Below are positions 38,761 to 51,230 of a stretch of 64,000 bases of DNA, piece after piece. The notes under the pieces were generated by a model. It did not search any database, was not told the DNA's origin, and was given only the letters and a program-made list of their open reading frames with translations. Origin of the DNA: Medicago truncatula (Eukaryota > Streptophyta > Magnoliopsida > Fabales > Fabaceae). The DNA is taken from positions 2,492,501-2,556,500 of the forward strand of contig NC_053042.1 of the NCBI RefSeq assembly GCF_003473485.1, given 5' to 3'. The first letter of the stretch is position 1; each line of letters opens with the position of its first letter. Made by a program: the position numbers and the translations under genes.

Positions 38761-39270
38761 GTACAATTACTTACAAGGAAATTTATTGATAAATCTCACA
38801 TTCTTTCGGCTTCTAAAAAGAGACTCGTATTCAGGTTGTTATATCGTTAAAGCAACAAATATTCTTTGTTTATGATTTCATTACAAGTGTGGCAAGAGGT
38901 GACATATCCATTTGGTATGACAAATGAATTTCTGTTGGTTGTGTTTTTAAGCGAATTTTTCATGTGTTACAAAACGACACTAATCTCCGTATCAATAACA
39001 TTTGTTACCACGAGGTGTGGAATTTGGATATCATATCAAAGATCTTTCTTTAAGATGTTAAGATGGAGATGGAGACTAAACATTATACTAAGACCTAATC
39101 CGAAATGGTTATGAGTTGGTCTTGAATTTGGAATCTTAAGCTCCCTAACAAATATTCATCATTTTACATGGAATTTTATGCATGGGAAGTTGTCTAATAA
39201 CCATGTTTAGTACACTCATGATATTTCTTTATATGCTTATTGTTATTGATGTGGTGCTTCGTCAAAAACT

Positions 39271-40288
39271 TTTTTTGAACAATCAAAAATGGAATATATT
39301 ATCACCAATGATGTAATTGTTGCAGCATAAGGTGTGCCTTAACAATTACATAGAGAAACACAGAGTAGTCAAAGATACAAGGCAGTTAGTCGATACCCAT
39401 ACAAATGAGCGGGTTCGACCACCAATTGTGAATACCAAAACGAAAAACTACATTACTAACTTTCAGCCACCACAGGGAATAAGATTTTACTTTATCTAAC
39501 AAATGTGGTAAAGAACTATGATTATTACTGAAAACGCTATCATTCCGCTCATTCCACAATATCCAAACACACAGCAGCCAAATTAGATGGAAAAAAGATC
39601 GTCGTGCTCTCGAACCACCTGCATAATTAATAAACTGCAAACAATGGTCTGTTATGAACTGAGTTTCGACCCCATCAACACCAAGCCAAGCTCACACCAT
39701 CGGCCACAACGCACCAAAGTACGGACAAGACAGAAAAAGATGATTGACGTCCTCGACAAACCCACACCCAGCTATGCATGACCGCGCCTCCAAAGATAAG
39801 ACCCCGCAACTTGCCAAATTTTGTCTAGAAGGTAACCGGTCCCTCAGCAAACGCCAAGCAAAAATAGACACCTTCAAAGGTACCTGTTTGTGCCAGATCA
39901 ACTCCATAATTTGATGTAACATGGGTTGTTCCTGCGAGGTCAACATATCATATACCCCACGAACCGTATACCCGCCAGTCGGATCCGGTAACCAAAGTCA
40001 CCTGTCAGAAGAGGAATCTTGCAAAGTAACTGTAAGTAATAGTACCCTACACTCCTCTACCAACTCTTCCTCCCAAGCCCACAAACGACGACGCCACTGC
40101 CACGCCCCCCCACCAGCCTCCACACCCAACTGGAACATATACCTAACCGTGACAACTTTGTTAACTGTCAAAACAAAAAACCGTCTAAATCGCACACAAA
40201 ACGGAACATCTCCACACCAACAATCACGCCAGAAGTCAGTCTCAGCACCGTCTCCTAACACCCGATGCAAACCATCTCCCATCTCTAG
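39271..40288 (-). mobile_element. 5'-truncated LINE insertion
   Basis: Minus-strand LINE fragment flanked by TCGTCAAAAACT at 39259-39270 and 40289-40300 (a 12-bp TSD). It starts on its 3' side with a T-run at 39271 (the poly-A tail on its own strand). Coding blocks on the minus strand: 40282-39998 (TDFWRDCWCGDVPF), 39946-39692 (zf-RVT: LIWHKQVPLKVSIFAWRLLR, then VEDVNHLFLSCPYFGALWP) and 39640-39386 (FHLIWLLCVWILWNERND). Much better preserved than the LINE it entered, and missing the endonuclease and RT parts. Confidence 0.85.
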
Positions 40289-40402
40289 TCGTCAAAAACT
40301 ATTTTACAACTATTGCGGATTTGATGGTAGTTTGATTGATAACCTCGATATATCAAGATTTGGAGGTTTTATCAGAAATTCTTTAAGTGGTTGAATTACT
40401 GG

Positions 40403-40435
40403 TTTTTTTTTTTTTTTTTTTTGGGGGGGGGGGGG
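40403..40435 (+). repeat. T20-G13 homopolymer junction
   Basis: A run of 20 T followed directly by 13 G within the RNase H remnant. It is either an unusual mutation product or a sequencing artefact. Confidence 0.8.
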
Positions 40436-40775
40436 TGTATGGTTATACTACTAATATCAATGTTGAGCTTCATGTTATTTCTTATGCGTTGACTTTAGAG
40501 ATATAATTTGTGAGTTATATTCTCAAATTTCCTTGACTTTGATAAAGGACATGGTCGTGCCTACTCGTCCTTATGCTCCTCTTATTAATAACATTTGTTC
40601 TTTATGTCGAGAAATTGGAATGTTGTGTTCTCTCATACCTTACGCGGAGGGAACTCTTGCACTATTTGGCTCGCGGAATTGGATGCTTCACTTTCTAATG
40701 AGCTCAAAGTCATCCCTACTTGTTCTTTTTCCCTCGCTTGTGTTGAGTTGATACCATCGGATTTTTTTTTTTTTT

Positions 40776-41440
40776 ACGTGGAGGGAACATTTGTTTTTTA
40801 AAATATAGTAACAAAAAAATTAAAAGTATTCAAATGAAGTAACGAAAATTGATATGATTCGTAAAAAGAAATTTCGATCATGAAAATAAATTGAAGGTAA
40901 AAATATTCGAAGTAAGTTTTAACTCTCTCGAATCTCTTTATGTTGAGAGTTTTGAAGGTAAAAGTCTCATTATACAAGTTTCTGTCAATTAATTATTTTT
41001 TATATAATGATATTTGTACAACCATTTTATTACAACTTTTGTGATAATTTTCTCTCTCATACTCACATTATATATTAGACTTTAGAGATATCAACATTTT
41101 AGATTCATTCACTGAATGATGTATGTGGTTTATAATAAAGATCATATACATCATTTATTGAATGGATCTAAAATGTAAACTTTTGCTTATAAATAGTAAT
41201 TGGACAGTGTGTAAGAGTACGCCTCGATTACTTGGCCAAAAACCACTTTCTTGAGGATAAGTTATCACAATCTACCAATTGTTGAACACTTACTTCTACT
41301 TGTTGATTTTTGTTTATAAGAGTGATGGAAGGAGGTACTTTTTACGAGTGACAACAAAATAATCTATGTGCCATTCTTGTTAGGCATTTAGCGGAGTGTT
41401 CCTTCATCTTCTTTGGCTTTCTATGGATGTTATATCTTAG
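40776..41440. other. intergenic, no gene seen
   Basis: AT-rich, with no recognised gene or terminal repeat. Confidence 0.35.
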
Positions 41441-42759
41441 GCTTTGTTTGAGTGTTTAGAGGAGCGGGGAGGAGAAGAGAAGTCTTTGAATGGTGGGAAA
41501 TATATGAAAGAAATCTATCATATTTTTTGGAACAATATGATAGATTAATATAAGATTAATGTAAGATTAATATATTTTTAATTTTAAGAATATTATAACA
41601 ACATAGATTTAATAGATAAATCTATCATATTTTTTTGAAAGATTAATATTTTAGAGAATGATAAATTAATTTATGATTAATATATTTGTAATTTTAAGAA
41701 TATTATAATTGTTGGAACACTATGGGTGTTAATATGTGAATTAAAAAAATTCTCATGTCAACTATCCCTTTGAGTGCTCATTTATGAGGCAATATCATGT
41801 CATTGATTTTGTGGTGGCCAACTAATCCTAACCATTGAATTTGTAACTTATCTTTGGCTCCTCACCTATAAATAGAGCTCTCATTCCTCACTTCTGATCA
41901 CACCAAAAGTTCTTTTGAGTTGTCAAAAAACTTTTCTCTCTTCTCCCTCATTTAGCTTGTGTTGACGAGTTATTCTTTTCATCTCCCTCTCTTTTTGTCC
42001 CGTAGGATTTAAAGAATGTTTTTAAGACCATAGTCCCTTCGAGAAATAATGTCCCTTCGGAATTAAGAATGGTCTTAAGAGCATAGTCCCTTCGGTAAAT
42101 TTTGTCCCTTCGAAAATAAGAGTATTCTTAAGATCATAATCCATTTCGAGATAAAGTGTCCCTTCGGAAAATAAGATTGATCTTAAGAATATAACCCCTA
42201 TTTATGTTTTATGCCCTTGGAGAAGTTAGAGGTTAGAGCGGTGGAAACACCATATTAGAGTGGTCTTAAAACTATATAAGAATGGTCTTAATATCATGAT
42301 AGAGTGGTATCAATACCATATTAGAATGGTCTTAGCACCATATTTGAATGTGTATTTCTAGAACAGACCCTATAGTGCAATAGGATTGATACGATTGTAG
42401 CTGAGTTGTTTTATCCTGGGGGCGCCGTGGTTGATAGTTTGCTTGCACAATTTTGGGCAGTGCCACGAAACGTCTTAAAGAGAGCGACCTAGTTTGCGAC
42501 TCAACCTAGTAATCTCTTCGGTTGCAGATAAATATTTTTAACTAATTTTGATTATTGTTCCAACAATAACAACATAAATTTAATATTTTGAAGAACAATG
42601 CAATTCTTGAGTTCCACCCAATTGAGGGGAATTTTGTATTAGGAAGAAAAATCAACCCCCCAAAGCTCTCCTCTTCTCATATCATCTATTTCTTCCATTC
42701 GATCCTTCCTTGTTTTCAAAGACCTCTATCTCTTCCCTTCTAAACTCGCAAACAAAGCC
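41441..42759. mobile_element. Tourist-like MITE carrying a solo LTR
   Basis: Ends GGCTTTGTTTGAGTGTTTAG and (inverted right end) GGCTTTGTTTGCGAGTTTAG, flanked by TTA at 41438-41440 and 42760-42762. Its interior has two direct copies of a segment around AGAATATTATAACAACAT. The second is broken by the LTR at 41710-42565, so the original length was about 460 bp. Confidence 0.75.
41710..42565 (+). mobile_element. solo LTR
   Basis: An 856-bp sequence bounded by the inverted pair TGTTGGAACA (41710-41719) and TGTTCCAACA (42556-42565), with flanks ATAAT and ATAAC as a near-perfect 5-bp TSD. It has a promoter-like CTATAAATAGAGCTC at about 41868 and internal direct repeats built on GTCCCTTCGG (42020-42180). 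No coding sequence or second LTR nearby, so the internal part was lost, probably by LTR-LTR recombination. Confidence 0.75.
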
Positions 42760-42762
42760 TTA

Positions 42763-43046
42763 TGTAGTTTTCTTTTTCATTTGTATTCATCCTTTTTTAT
42801 TCTTCTTTTGCTTGTACCATCTTTTTCTTGGTTGTTTTTATTGTTTTAGCTCTTGGTGTTAGGCATTTCGCTTGCTATCTTCGATATTTTTTGCAGCGAG
42901 TTAGAGTAACCTTTATACTTTCGTCGTTAATTAGTGATCAATGATACAAGTGTTTTCTTATTTGATTAGCGATCATAGTTTAAATGTGAATCCTATAAAT
43001 ATGCAGTAGCGATCATAGTTAAATGATACAAGTGTTTTCTTATTCA
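42763..43046. other. intergenic
   Basis: AT-rich, with duplicated ATACAAGTGTTTTCTTATT segments (42948 and 43027) and GCGATCATAGTT twice. No gene. Confidence 0.4.
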
Positions 43047-43382
43047 AGGGTTAATAGACTTTTATCTCCTGATAAATAGGCAAAATTTGGTTTACCTGTA
43101 AATTTTTTTGGAGATCCTCCTTGTAATTTAAAGAGTCTATGGTTTTAGACTTTTGGTGTAAATGATTGTGCATTTTTGCTGATGTGACAGAAGGTAAACC
43201 AAATTTCGCCTATATAGTTAGGGGGTAAAATCCTATTAACCCATAAATTTATGCTCAGTCATATGCACTAAGGGTGCAAAACTAAATGATCTTTAAATTA
43301 CAAGGGGATTCTCTAATTTTTTTTCTTTACAGAGTGTAAACCAAATTTCGCCTATATGACAGGGAGTAAAAGCTTATTAACT
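43047..43382. mobile_element. MITE related to 20986 element
   Basis: The left end GGGTTAATAGACTTTTATCT is mirrored by two right-end copies, TAGGGGGTAAAATCCTATTA near 43220-43242 and AGGGAGTAAAAGCTTATTAA near 43360-43382. Internal AACCAAATTTCGCC occurs in both. The doubled right end suggests a rearranged or nested copy. Confidence 0.55.
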
Positions 43383-46059
43383 TTTTATTCAATTTGAGAG
43401 ATTAGTCTATACGATTACGAGGGAAAATTCCATTCATTCATAAAAAATAAAAAATAAGGCAATACACAACTTTGGAAGCGTTGGCAGCATCACAACAAAT
43501 ATACACTAACTAAATCCAAAATCCTAGCTAGTTCTAACATTACTTTAGAAACAGAGAAATGAGCTACGAATCATTACTTAATGTGTAATTAGCACAAGTG
43601 GAGGACAAGCTTAAAGGAAAAAGAGAATCCCTTTCTCTATATTATGATTATATAAGATGAATGTTGTGAACACTATTTTCTTAACTTTTTTAATACTTAT
43701 TCTTTTATTAAATGAAATTATGTAGATATTATCACTTTACACATAATCCATTTCTATAATATAAGATGTTTATAAATTTCATCCAAAAAAAAATTAGTAT
43801 TAGAGAAATTACGTTAGAAAGAGAGTGTTTATTGCATTTTTGAAATACAGATTCTAAATACAATGTTTTAAAAGGGAGAGAGCATGAATAAAAGTGAAAA
43901 AAGTTAAGAATGAGAAGCATGTGTTTTTTCTTGGTCAAAAGTATTAAACTTGATGGAAAAAAGGATTTGTATTAATTAAAGAAGATGGCGGTGGTGATGA
44001 TGTTCTTTAGCTTCAACAATGAACCTGGATGCAATTAAAAACAGTACATGCATGCTATGCGAATCTAAGGAAACAAAAAACCAATACTTGCATTAGTTAC
44101 ATCCCCTTCGACCAACACAATTCCAACATAATTTCCTCGTACATGAATACGCTTGATGGAGGCAAACTTTGTCATTATATCTCTCCCTTGGTTTCAAAGT
44201 GTGACACATTTGTAAAATTTAATTTATCAATTCTATATATAAGGAAAATACATCAATTTACGTTAGGTTTTTTTTTTCTTTTCAATTTTACCGTTCATTT
44301 AAAATATTTTATTAATTATTTTATCATTTTAATAATACTCCAAATAAGGACTGATGTTCAAACTTTTTATATTGTTTGCTATATTGAAAAAGTTAAACAT
44401 AGTTTGTTGGATTTGTTAGATTTTGAAATTCACAGACATCCAATTTTTATACTTTAAATCAAAATTCAAATTTCATAAAAACATGTTTCATAATTTATAA
44501 ATGTTAGTGTATTAAAAAGAAAGGAGTATTCGTCTTTCCCCTAATTTGTTATAAAATAAATAAGGATTATGCTAACAAGTGCCTTTAAGGAAACCAAAAT
44601 TAGTATGTTAGTATTGGATTCAACAATATTTTTACATTTTTTGAAGAACAATATTTTTACTTTTAAAAAGTTAATTTCATCCATTTTTACTATTTTTCAA
44701 CATAATATTTCTATTTGTATCCTCTTAACCAATAACCTAAGGACATTCCTTAGTCTTTATCTTTCTTGCAGGTTAGTAATATTTTCATTTTACATTTATG
44801 ATAACAACAATGATTTTATAGTTGATTCAAGTAATTTAAAAGACAACAATAATATTTGAACATACATTCTTTTCTAACACTCATTTAACACACTGTTTTT
44901 CTTCTTCTTCAATCTCCATCTTTTCTTCGTATTATCAATATATCACATGATCATAATCTATTCTCTCTATTCTTTAATACACTTTATTAATTTGTGTGAA
45001 ATCATGAAATGTGTAACTTGCAAGGGGGTAATATTTTTGAAAGCAATATCCACTACACTCAATTGTACAAATTAATAGTTCTCTCATGAAGATCTCCAAC
45101 ATGTTTAAGAGTAGTATTTCCTTTAAAATGAATTATAAGTAAAATGAACTAATATTTCTTGAAATAATATTTATCGAGATAGCAACATCTTCTTTCATGA
45201 TCTTATTGGTTACTTCCTCCATCCCAAATTATACTATCATTAAATTGGTTCAAAGGTGCAGAGAGTCTCACTTTTGAAGGAAATCAAATGATGATATGCT
45301 GAGTGTGTGAGTTAAAAGTGTTGTCACAAAAAACAATGTGTATACTCTATTATAGTCAAACGACCAGATGAAGATATGATAATCAAACTCACACACATGT
45401 GATTGCTCTTAATCTAATGTAATGATCTATTTCAGTATTTTAAGGCTTCCACGGAAGTCCCAACAGCTATCTTAGGCAATCGTTCTTTTTGTTGAGATTG
45501 CACACTATATTTCTCAATATTTAGTAAGAAAATCCTATATTTCTCAATAAGCATAATGTCAAATTCATTTTTACTTTATCCCACAGAACAAATTCAATAC
45601 GGCGTGCTTAATAAATCCAGATGTAGCTACCATTCAGATCAGACCAATTTGATTTTATTGTGTACAGAAAAAATACACAGAAAAGAATATTGCTATCACG
45701 ATTTGACGGATTTGTTCTTCTTATTCATGTCTAGAGTAATTTATCTTTATACATCTATGTATTAAATATACATGATTGTAATAATATCTATATTGTTTTA
45801 TAATATTCTTAGATGCATGTATTGATAAATTATTATGAAAAACTGAACCATATTCAGAAATGAGCAAGTGGATGCTTTTGACAAAACTCCAGTTCAATTG
45901 ATCTGGCTTTGGCTTTATGCCACGTCTCAAATTCAAAATTCAAAATCCTAAATGTGGGATAACAATCCCTTTGTGTGTCTTGTGCGGCCGCCCCTCCCCT
46001 CCTGCTTATGGATAAAAAATTGAGAAGTTGTATGTAATTTTTTTTGGAATAAATAATAG
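43383..46059. other. intergenic, no gene seen
   Basis: Long AT-rich stretch. The frames at 44029-44457 and 44569-44859 are Lys/Asn/Ile/Phe-rich and unlike any family, so not called. One isolated Stowaway-like end (TTCCTCCATCCCAAATTAT) at about 45214. Confidence 0.35.
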
Positions 46060-46250
46060 AGTGGTGATACATGTACCACACCATGTGGCAATACACCCTT
46101 TATACCCACATAAAATTCTGACACGTGACAATCTGGATCCCACATAAATAGATGATAAAGTGTGGTTGTGAGATGAACTTACCAAAATATCCTTAATATA
46201 TGGGGTGTACAATGGAATGTATGAATAAATGGTGTTTATGTAACATTTTT
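46060..46250. repeat. dispersed repeat, relative of 57610 copy
   Basis: Shares GACACGTG, an AAAATATCC(C/T)TAATA block and GGGTGTACA with 57610-57790, in the same order and orientation. Ends are loosely inverted (ATACACCCTTTATACCC and GGGGTGTACAATGG). Confidence 0.5.
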
Positions 46251-46480
46251 CTAAATAATATCTTGAAACAAATTTTTATAAAATTTTACCAAACATAAAA
46301 ATGTTATATTCTTAACCCCACTTTTCCACCAATTTTTGTGATAATCTTGAAACAAACACATCTAGTAAAAAGACATGTCTTTTATTAAGAAGTTTCAAAG
46401 GTGAGCCTTACTATTCACCTTAAAGAAAGGTAAATGTGAATGCACTTGTAAATGCTACTTAATCCTTAAAAAAAAAAATA

Positions 46481-47268
46481 GGGTCTGTTTAGTTAACCCT
46501 AAAATAGAGCTTTTAGCTTTTAGCTTATAGTTTATAAGCTCGTTTGACAAAAAAAGCTCTGTTTGGTAACACCTTTTCACCATGAGCTTATAGCTTATTT
46601 CACGAGCTTATAAGCTATTTTTCAGAAGCTATTCCAAGTAGCGTTTGAGCTTATAGCTTATAGCTTCTCACTTTTTCTTTCAATTTTACCCTTATTATTT
46701 CATTTAAATTGTATTTTTATCCATTATAATTTTATAATAAGCTACGTAATAAAGACTACTATCCATTTATTTCAATTTTTGTATATATATCAGCTGACCT
46801 TTTTTTTTTTTTTTGAAAAAATATATACCTTCGTTTTTTTTTACGAAACAAAATACTATTATTCTATTAGTGTTATTTTTTTTTTTTGAGGTAAGTGTTA
46901 TTTTCTTTATTCTCTGTTAATTAGTGCTACTTTTTTTTTTGTTTTTGAGGTAAATGTTATTTTTTTTATAAAGTGGAAACACTTAAATGATAATAAATAT
47001 AAGATAAAATTTTAGTGAATAAAATTTAATTTAATTTATAATACATAGGATATATTAAATTAATAAATTTAAAGTATTTTTTTAAAGAAAAATTAGTTTA
47101 CAAAATTACAAATACTTAAATTAATGATATAATTTTTATTATGAATAAGAATACCTTTTATGTCATTTTACATTTATCAGCTAGTTGAACCGCTATTTTT
47201 ACCAAACACTTCAGTTAGCTTATCAGCTAAAAGCTATCAGCTATCTGCTATTTTTACCAAACAGAGTC
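46481..47268 (+). mobile_element. Tourist-like MITE, full copy
   Basis: Ends GGGTCTGTTTAGTTAACCC and (inverted) GACTCTGTTTGGTAAAAATA, flanked by ATA at 46478-46480 and 47269-47271. Subterminal AGCTTATAGCTT and ATCAGCTAAAAGCTATCAGC motifs. 788 bp, AT-rich centre with long T-runs, no coding capacity. Full-length relative of the 6939 and 27723 copies. Confidence 0.75.
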
Positions 47269-47271
47269 ATA

Positions 47272-50049
47272 ATTGATATTTTATCAAGGATATTATCTTC
47301 ATACGCCTATGGCAGACAAATTTTAGCATATGTAACTATGCTAAAAGCCACTAATTATCTTTATCATGATTCATGCATATATGTTGTCCTTCCTTAAGCA
47401 AGTTTGTTAAAAGTTGAAACTTTAAATTTTGTGGGGTTAAGACTAAAGACTCTGCTTTTGACCCAATAAAACGCTTCTATATTTGGACGGTGGGCCAGCA
47501 ATTAAAATGAATTAAGCAATGGTTAGTGGCATGAAACTTAGGTCAATTAATACCCTCTTGTGTGTTTACTTACATTGTATATAGATTTTGGTAGGTTGGG
47601 TTTGTCGCTTTGTCTCACGGTAACGCGTAAAAGGAGTTAGCTGCGTCCCTAGTTGGGTATCAAATAAATGTGGTTCTAAATCAAAGAGGTTACTATTAAC
47701 TTTAGGGTGATAGATAATACTACACATCATTAATATTGCAGATTCATGAATCAACCATTTTTTCTTTTTCTTTTCTTTTCATATATAGTGGTTTGAATAA
47801 ACGTATTTTTCATGAAATCTCTATCTATTATAACATCCTAGTCTTTTAAAGTTACAATCCAGTGAAAGAAAAATTGTACGTTACATGTGTTATGATTTCA
47901 TTTAAGAGTAATTGAATAAATAATGTATGGCATCTAGACCAAATGTTATAATTCATAGTTATTCATTATTTCTAAAAAAAAAAAAAAAAATCTTTTCTTT
48001 ATATTTAGGATCGGAGGGAGTATCAATTTTCAACAAGTGTTAAAAATATGCCGGGTTGTTTATACCATTATATTAAAAAAGTATGGTTAAATATTTTTTA
48101 ATCCTCATAATTATTTCAATATATTTAAGAATTGTTTACACCGAAAAATAGTTGATTGGATCATGCATTGACCACTTGATTGCGGTGGAAGTATTTACCT
48201 ATGAGCTAAATAAACATTAGCTAACAATCACCTGATCCAAAATAGATTGACGACTGATGAATGAATACTGAATGTGACTACCAATTTTGATGAACTTGGA
48301 GAATGTCGTTTGCTTTTGTTGGGTTCATGGTAATCTTGAATAGGAGTCAAATAGACTACAACATAGAGTTCACCAAATCAAAAAACCATATAATCACTTT
48401 TTTAGATATCGAGGATGGATACAACAACAACCTAATTTTAGTCCACCAAGTGAATCGAGTACATCGATCAAATTATGCCATAATGTTCTATCATGCACTT
48501 TATTTTGGTCTAATTATTAATCTCTAATATTTCGTAATTGTTTCGATTATAGTTTTTCTAGGTCTTCCTCTACATCTAGTGACATGATTATCCTCTAACT
48601 GATCTACTCTCTTTACTATGTAATCTACAAGTTTTCTCTCTCTCTATATATGCCCAAATCACCTAAACATATTTTCCATCATCTTTTCTACTATAGGGGC
48701 TATCCATAATCTCCCTAATATTTTCATCTTTGATCATATCATATTTTATCTTGCCACAGATTCAGTGCAACATCCTCATATTTAGTATGTTTATTTTATT
48801 CTCATGTTGATTATTCACCTCTCAAACATTCTATTCACTCTCTAAAAATATGGATATGGAAGACATAAGTAGTTATACTCAATCAAAAGGCAAGCAATCA
48901 ACCTTAGTAGTGGGTTTTTGCATCAATTAAGCCATATGGATAGTATATTAGTCGACTAAGTTTAGAACATGCATGAAGTCGTATTTCCCAAAGTAAATTA
49001 TGGAGGACAAGGTTGGTTGATGCGAAAGTTAATAACTTAGAAAATCCTAAACAAATTTGGATTGTAACTCAGGCGACGAGGTAATTATCTTTATTCTTAT
49101 GTTAGCCATGATCTTAAATAATGTAATGGGTGAGTCAGTGAGCCAAGAACATGGAAAACAATGTTAATATGGGTTGCCTAGTTACCCTGAGACTATAAAT
49201 ACCATTACAAGTCTTTAGTCATCTCTATTGATTTTCTTTTTCACATTTTCTTGATTTTTTATGCAACCTTAGGTAATAGTTCACCATTTTACACTAGACG
49301 TAATTTTTGTGTGGAAAGGTTTAGGAATTTGTACGTAGCTAAGAAAAATAATTATTTTCTTAGCGTAATCGTTTGATAAAAAATGAGATCATTGTCATAG
49401 ACGCAAGTAAGTTATAATACCATCTTTTCGACAAAATATACAATGAATAAACCAAACAAACAACTAATAAACCGAGAACAAGGTTAGTAAGGTAAGCACC
49501 AAATTTCGCAAGATGACAACACTTGGCATGTATAGTAAGATTGTGAAGGTGGACATACCATTGATGTTTGAGGCACCATCAAGAGTAAACGTATGTTTAG
49601 ACAAAACCTTGACCACAAGTTCAGTTGTACAATGTTTAGGTTGAACCTTTATCATATGTTTAATGAGACGTTATTCAGAAGAATCTTGATCAATGATTCG
49701 CTTGGAGAAAAAGTTATGAATTATATGATTAACAATGCATCAAAGACATGCCTGAATGTCATTTTTTTCAAGCCAAATATTTGATTAATCGATTATGGCA
49801 TGACTCTACAAACCACTAATCAAGGATTTGTTGTTTATCAAGCTCTCGATGATAGTATAAGAGCTACATGATGGTTGCATGGGGACACAACCAAGAACTA
49901 ATATTCAACCAAGCTCGGCTGATAAATCATTCTTTAAATGTATCTCTAAAAGTGAATAAGTGAAAAATCTGAAATTTGTACCTTGGACCCTAAATGTCGC
50001 AATGTATTGTTACTACCAACTGAACTATGCTCAATGTGACTATCGTTCA
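47272..50049. other. intergenic, no gene seen
   Basis: Several short open frames (for example on the minus strand at 49464-49655) could be transposon scraps, but I recognise no family. One isolated Stowaway-type end (GGATCGGAGGGAGTAT) at about 48009. Confidence 0.35.
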
Positions 50050-50635
50050 TCTTATGGATGACAATGGGTACCCTATGGGTAGGGTACTACAGTGCCCTTC
50101 CCCATACACGCGTTTGTAAAAAATACTCGTACCCGATCCCATACTCTCGCGGGCAACAACTTTAGTGTCCTTCCCCATCCCTTATGGGCACCTTAGCGCC
50201 CATACCCGCACCCATTACCCACACTTGAACTCTGAAAAATCAATAAAAATATCATAGTTAAAATAAAACTATGGTTCAAAAAATTTCAAATCAACTCATA
50301 AAAGAGTACGAATCGTAGTATTTAACAAAATAAAAAACATCCAAAACATCCTTCAAAAATTGTATACCAGCGAAGGGATCAATTATTGTATTAAGTACTT
50401 TTTAAGTTTAGGCTTAGACTTAAATAGCTAAATAAATTAATTAATTATATACAAAAAATATTAAATATGTATGTGCGGGTGACGGGGCTGGGCAGTATAG
50501 TACCCTTACCCGTTTAAATTTGTGGATAATACTCGGGCCCAAGTCTGGATCCATGAAAGCAGAGTTTACCCTACACGTTGCAGGTATTTTTTTACAGGTA
50601 CACATCGGGCCTGAGTTCAATTGTCATCCCTAGTT
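50050..50635 (-). repeat. ~580-bp dispersed repeat, copy 2 (inverted)
   Basis: Inverted relative of 13768-14345. Both ends are TACCC/GGGTA-rich (ATGACAATGGGTACCC at the left; inverse AGGGATGACAATTGAACTCA at the right), so the copy is itself a terminal-inverted-repeat element. Confidence 0.6.
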
Positions 50636-51230
50636 CATCTGTATGAATATATGACATGACTATACAAACCACCAATCTAAAATTTGTTGTTTGTCAAGCC
50701 ATCAATGATAGTATGAGAGCAAGATCACTTGTCACAAAGATTACGATACCATTTTTATTGTTATTATCAATTGAATTAGGCTCACAAAAATTATCGTTTA
50801 TCTTATGGAAATGCAATTGTTTTGCTACGGTAAAAAAACTTGTCTTGGTATATTTACTATATGAATATATATTATCTTAGTAAATTTAGCATATGATAGA
50901 AAATTTCTCCCCACTAATTAGGAAACCTATGGGAAAATTCTGACCATGGAAAAAAATTAGCATATCCATTTTTTAAACCATCTCTAACATAGTCTCTCTT
51001 AGCTAACATTCAACTTTCTTAAACTTTAAGCAAGTCATTAGTCATTGATTACATTATTAATTAAAACTCATTGATTACCATTCTTATCAATTCTTATACT
51101 AAAAGATAAGGTAAAAAAAACAAATAAAAAAACAAAAGAGAAAATATAAAAAAAAACATGATAGTGGGAAAAAAGAAAAGAATAAAATAGAAAAGGAAAC
51201 CCCACTTTCCATATTGAATGCAAGATACAT
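50636..51230. other. intergenic / EBF promoter region
   Basis: No gene. The part near 51200 probably holds the promoter and the start of the EBF leader. Confidence 0.35.

Larger units (their letters stand above)
38165..40775 (+). mobile_element. dead LINE (RT C-terminus to RNase H), split by insertions
   Basis: Plus-strand remnant of a plant L1-like retrotransposon. RT C-terminal blocks at 38190-38590 read GKYLGYPLLAGRVTNA, CIWGG and GKHVW in shifting frames. The zf-RVT region follows at 38760-39260 (ISIWYDKWI-like, VWNLDIIS, HGKL). The RNase H domain resumes after the second insertion at 40301-40770 (CGFDGSLIDN, RFGGFIRNS, TTNINVELHVISYAL, RPYAPLINNI, SRNWNVVFSHTLR). Many stops and shifts. 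A 159-bp MITE (38602) and a second LINE (39271) interrupt it. Confidence 0.8.

Noticed and set aside
44029-44457. 142-codon plus-strand frame in intergenic DNA
   Set aside because: Lys/Asn/Ile/Phe-rich composition expected from AT-rich DNA, with no motif and no promoter or splice context.
49464-49655. 63-codon minus-strand frame with a TFTLDGASNINGMSTFTIL segment
   Set aside because: Looks protein-like but I cannot assign a family and no neighbouring frame supports a gene; it could be a retroelement scrap.
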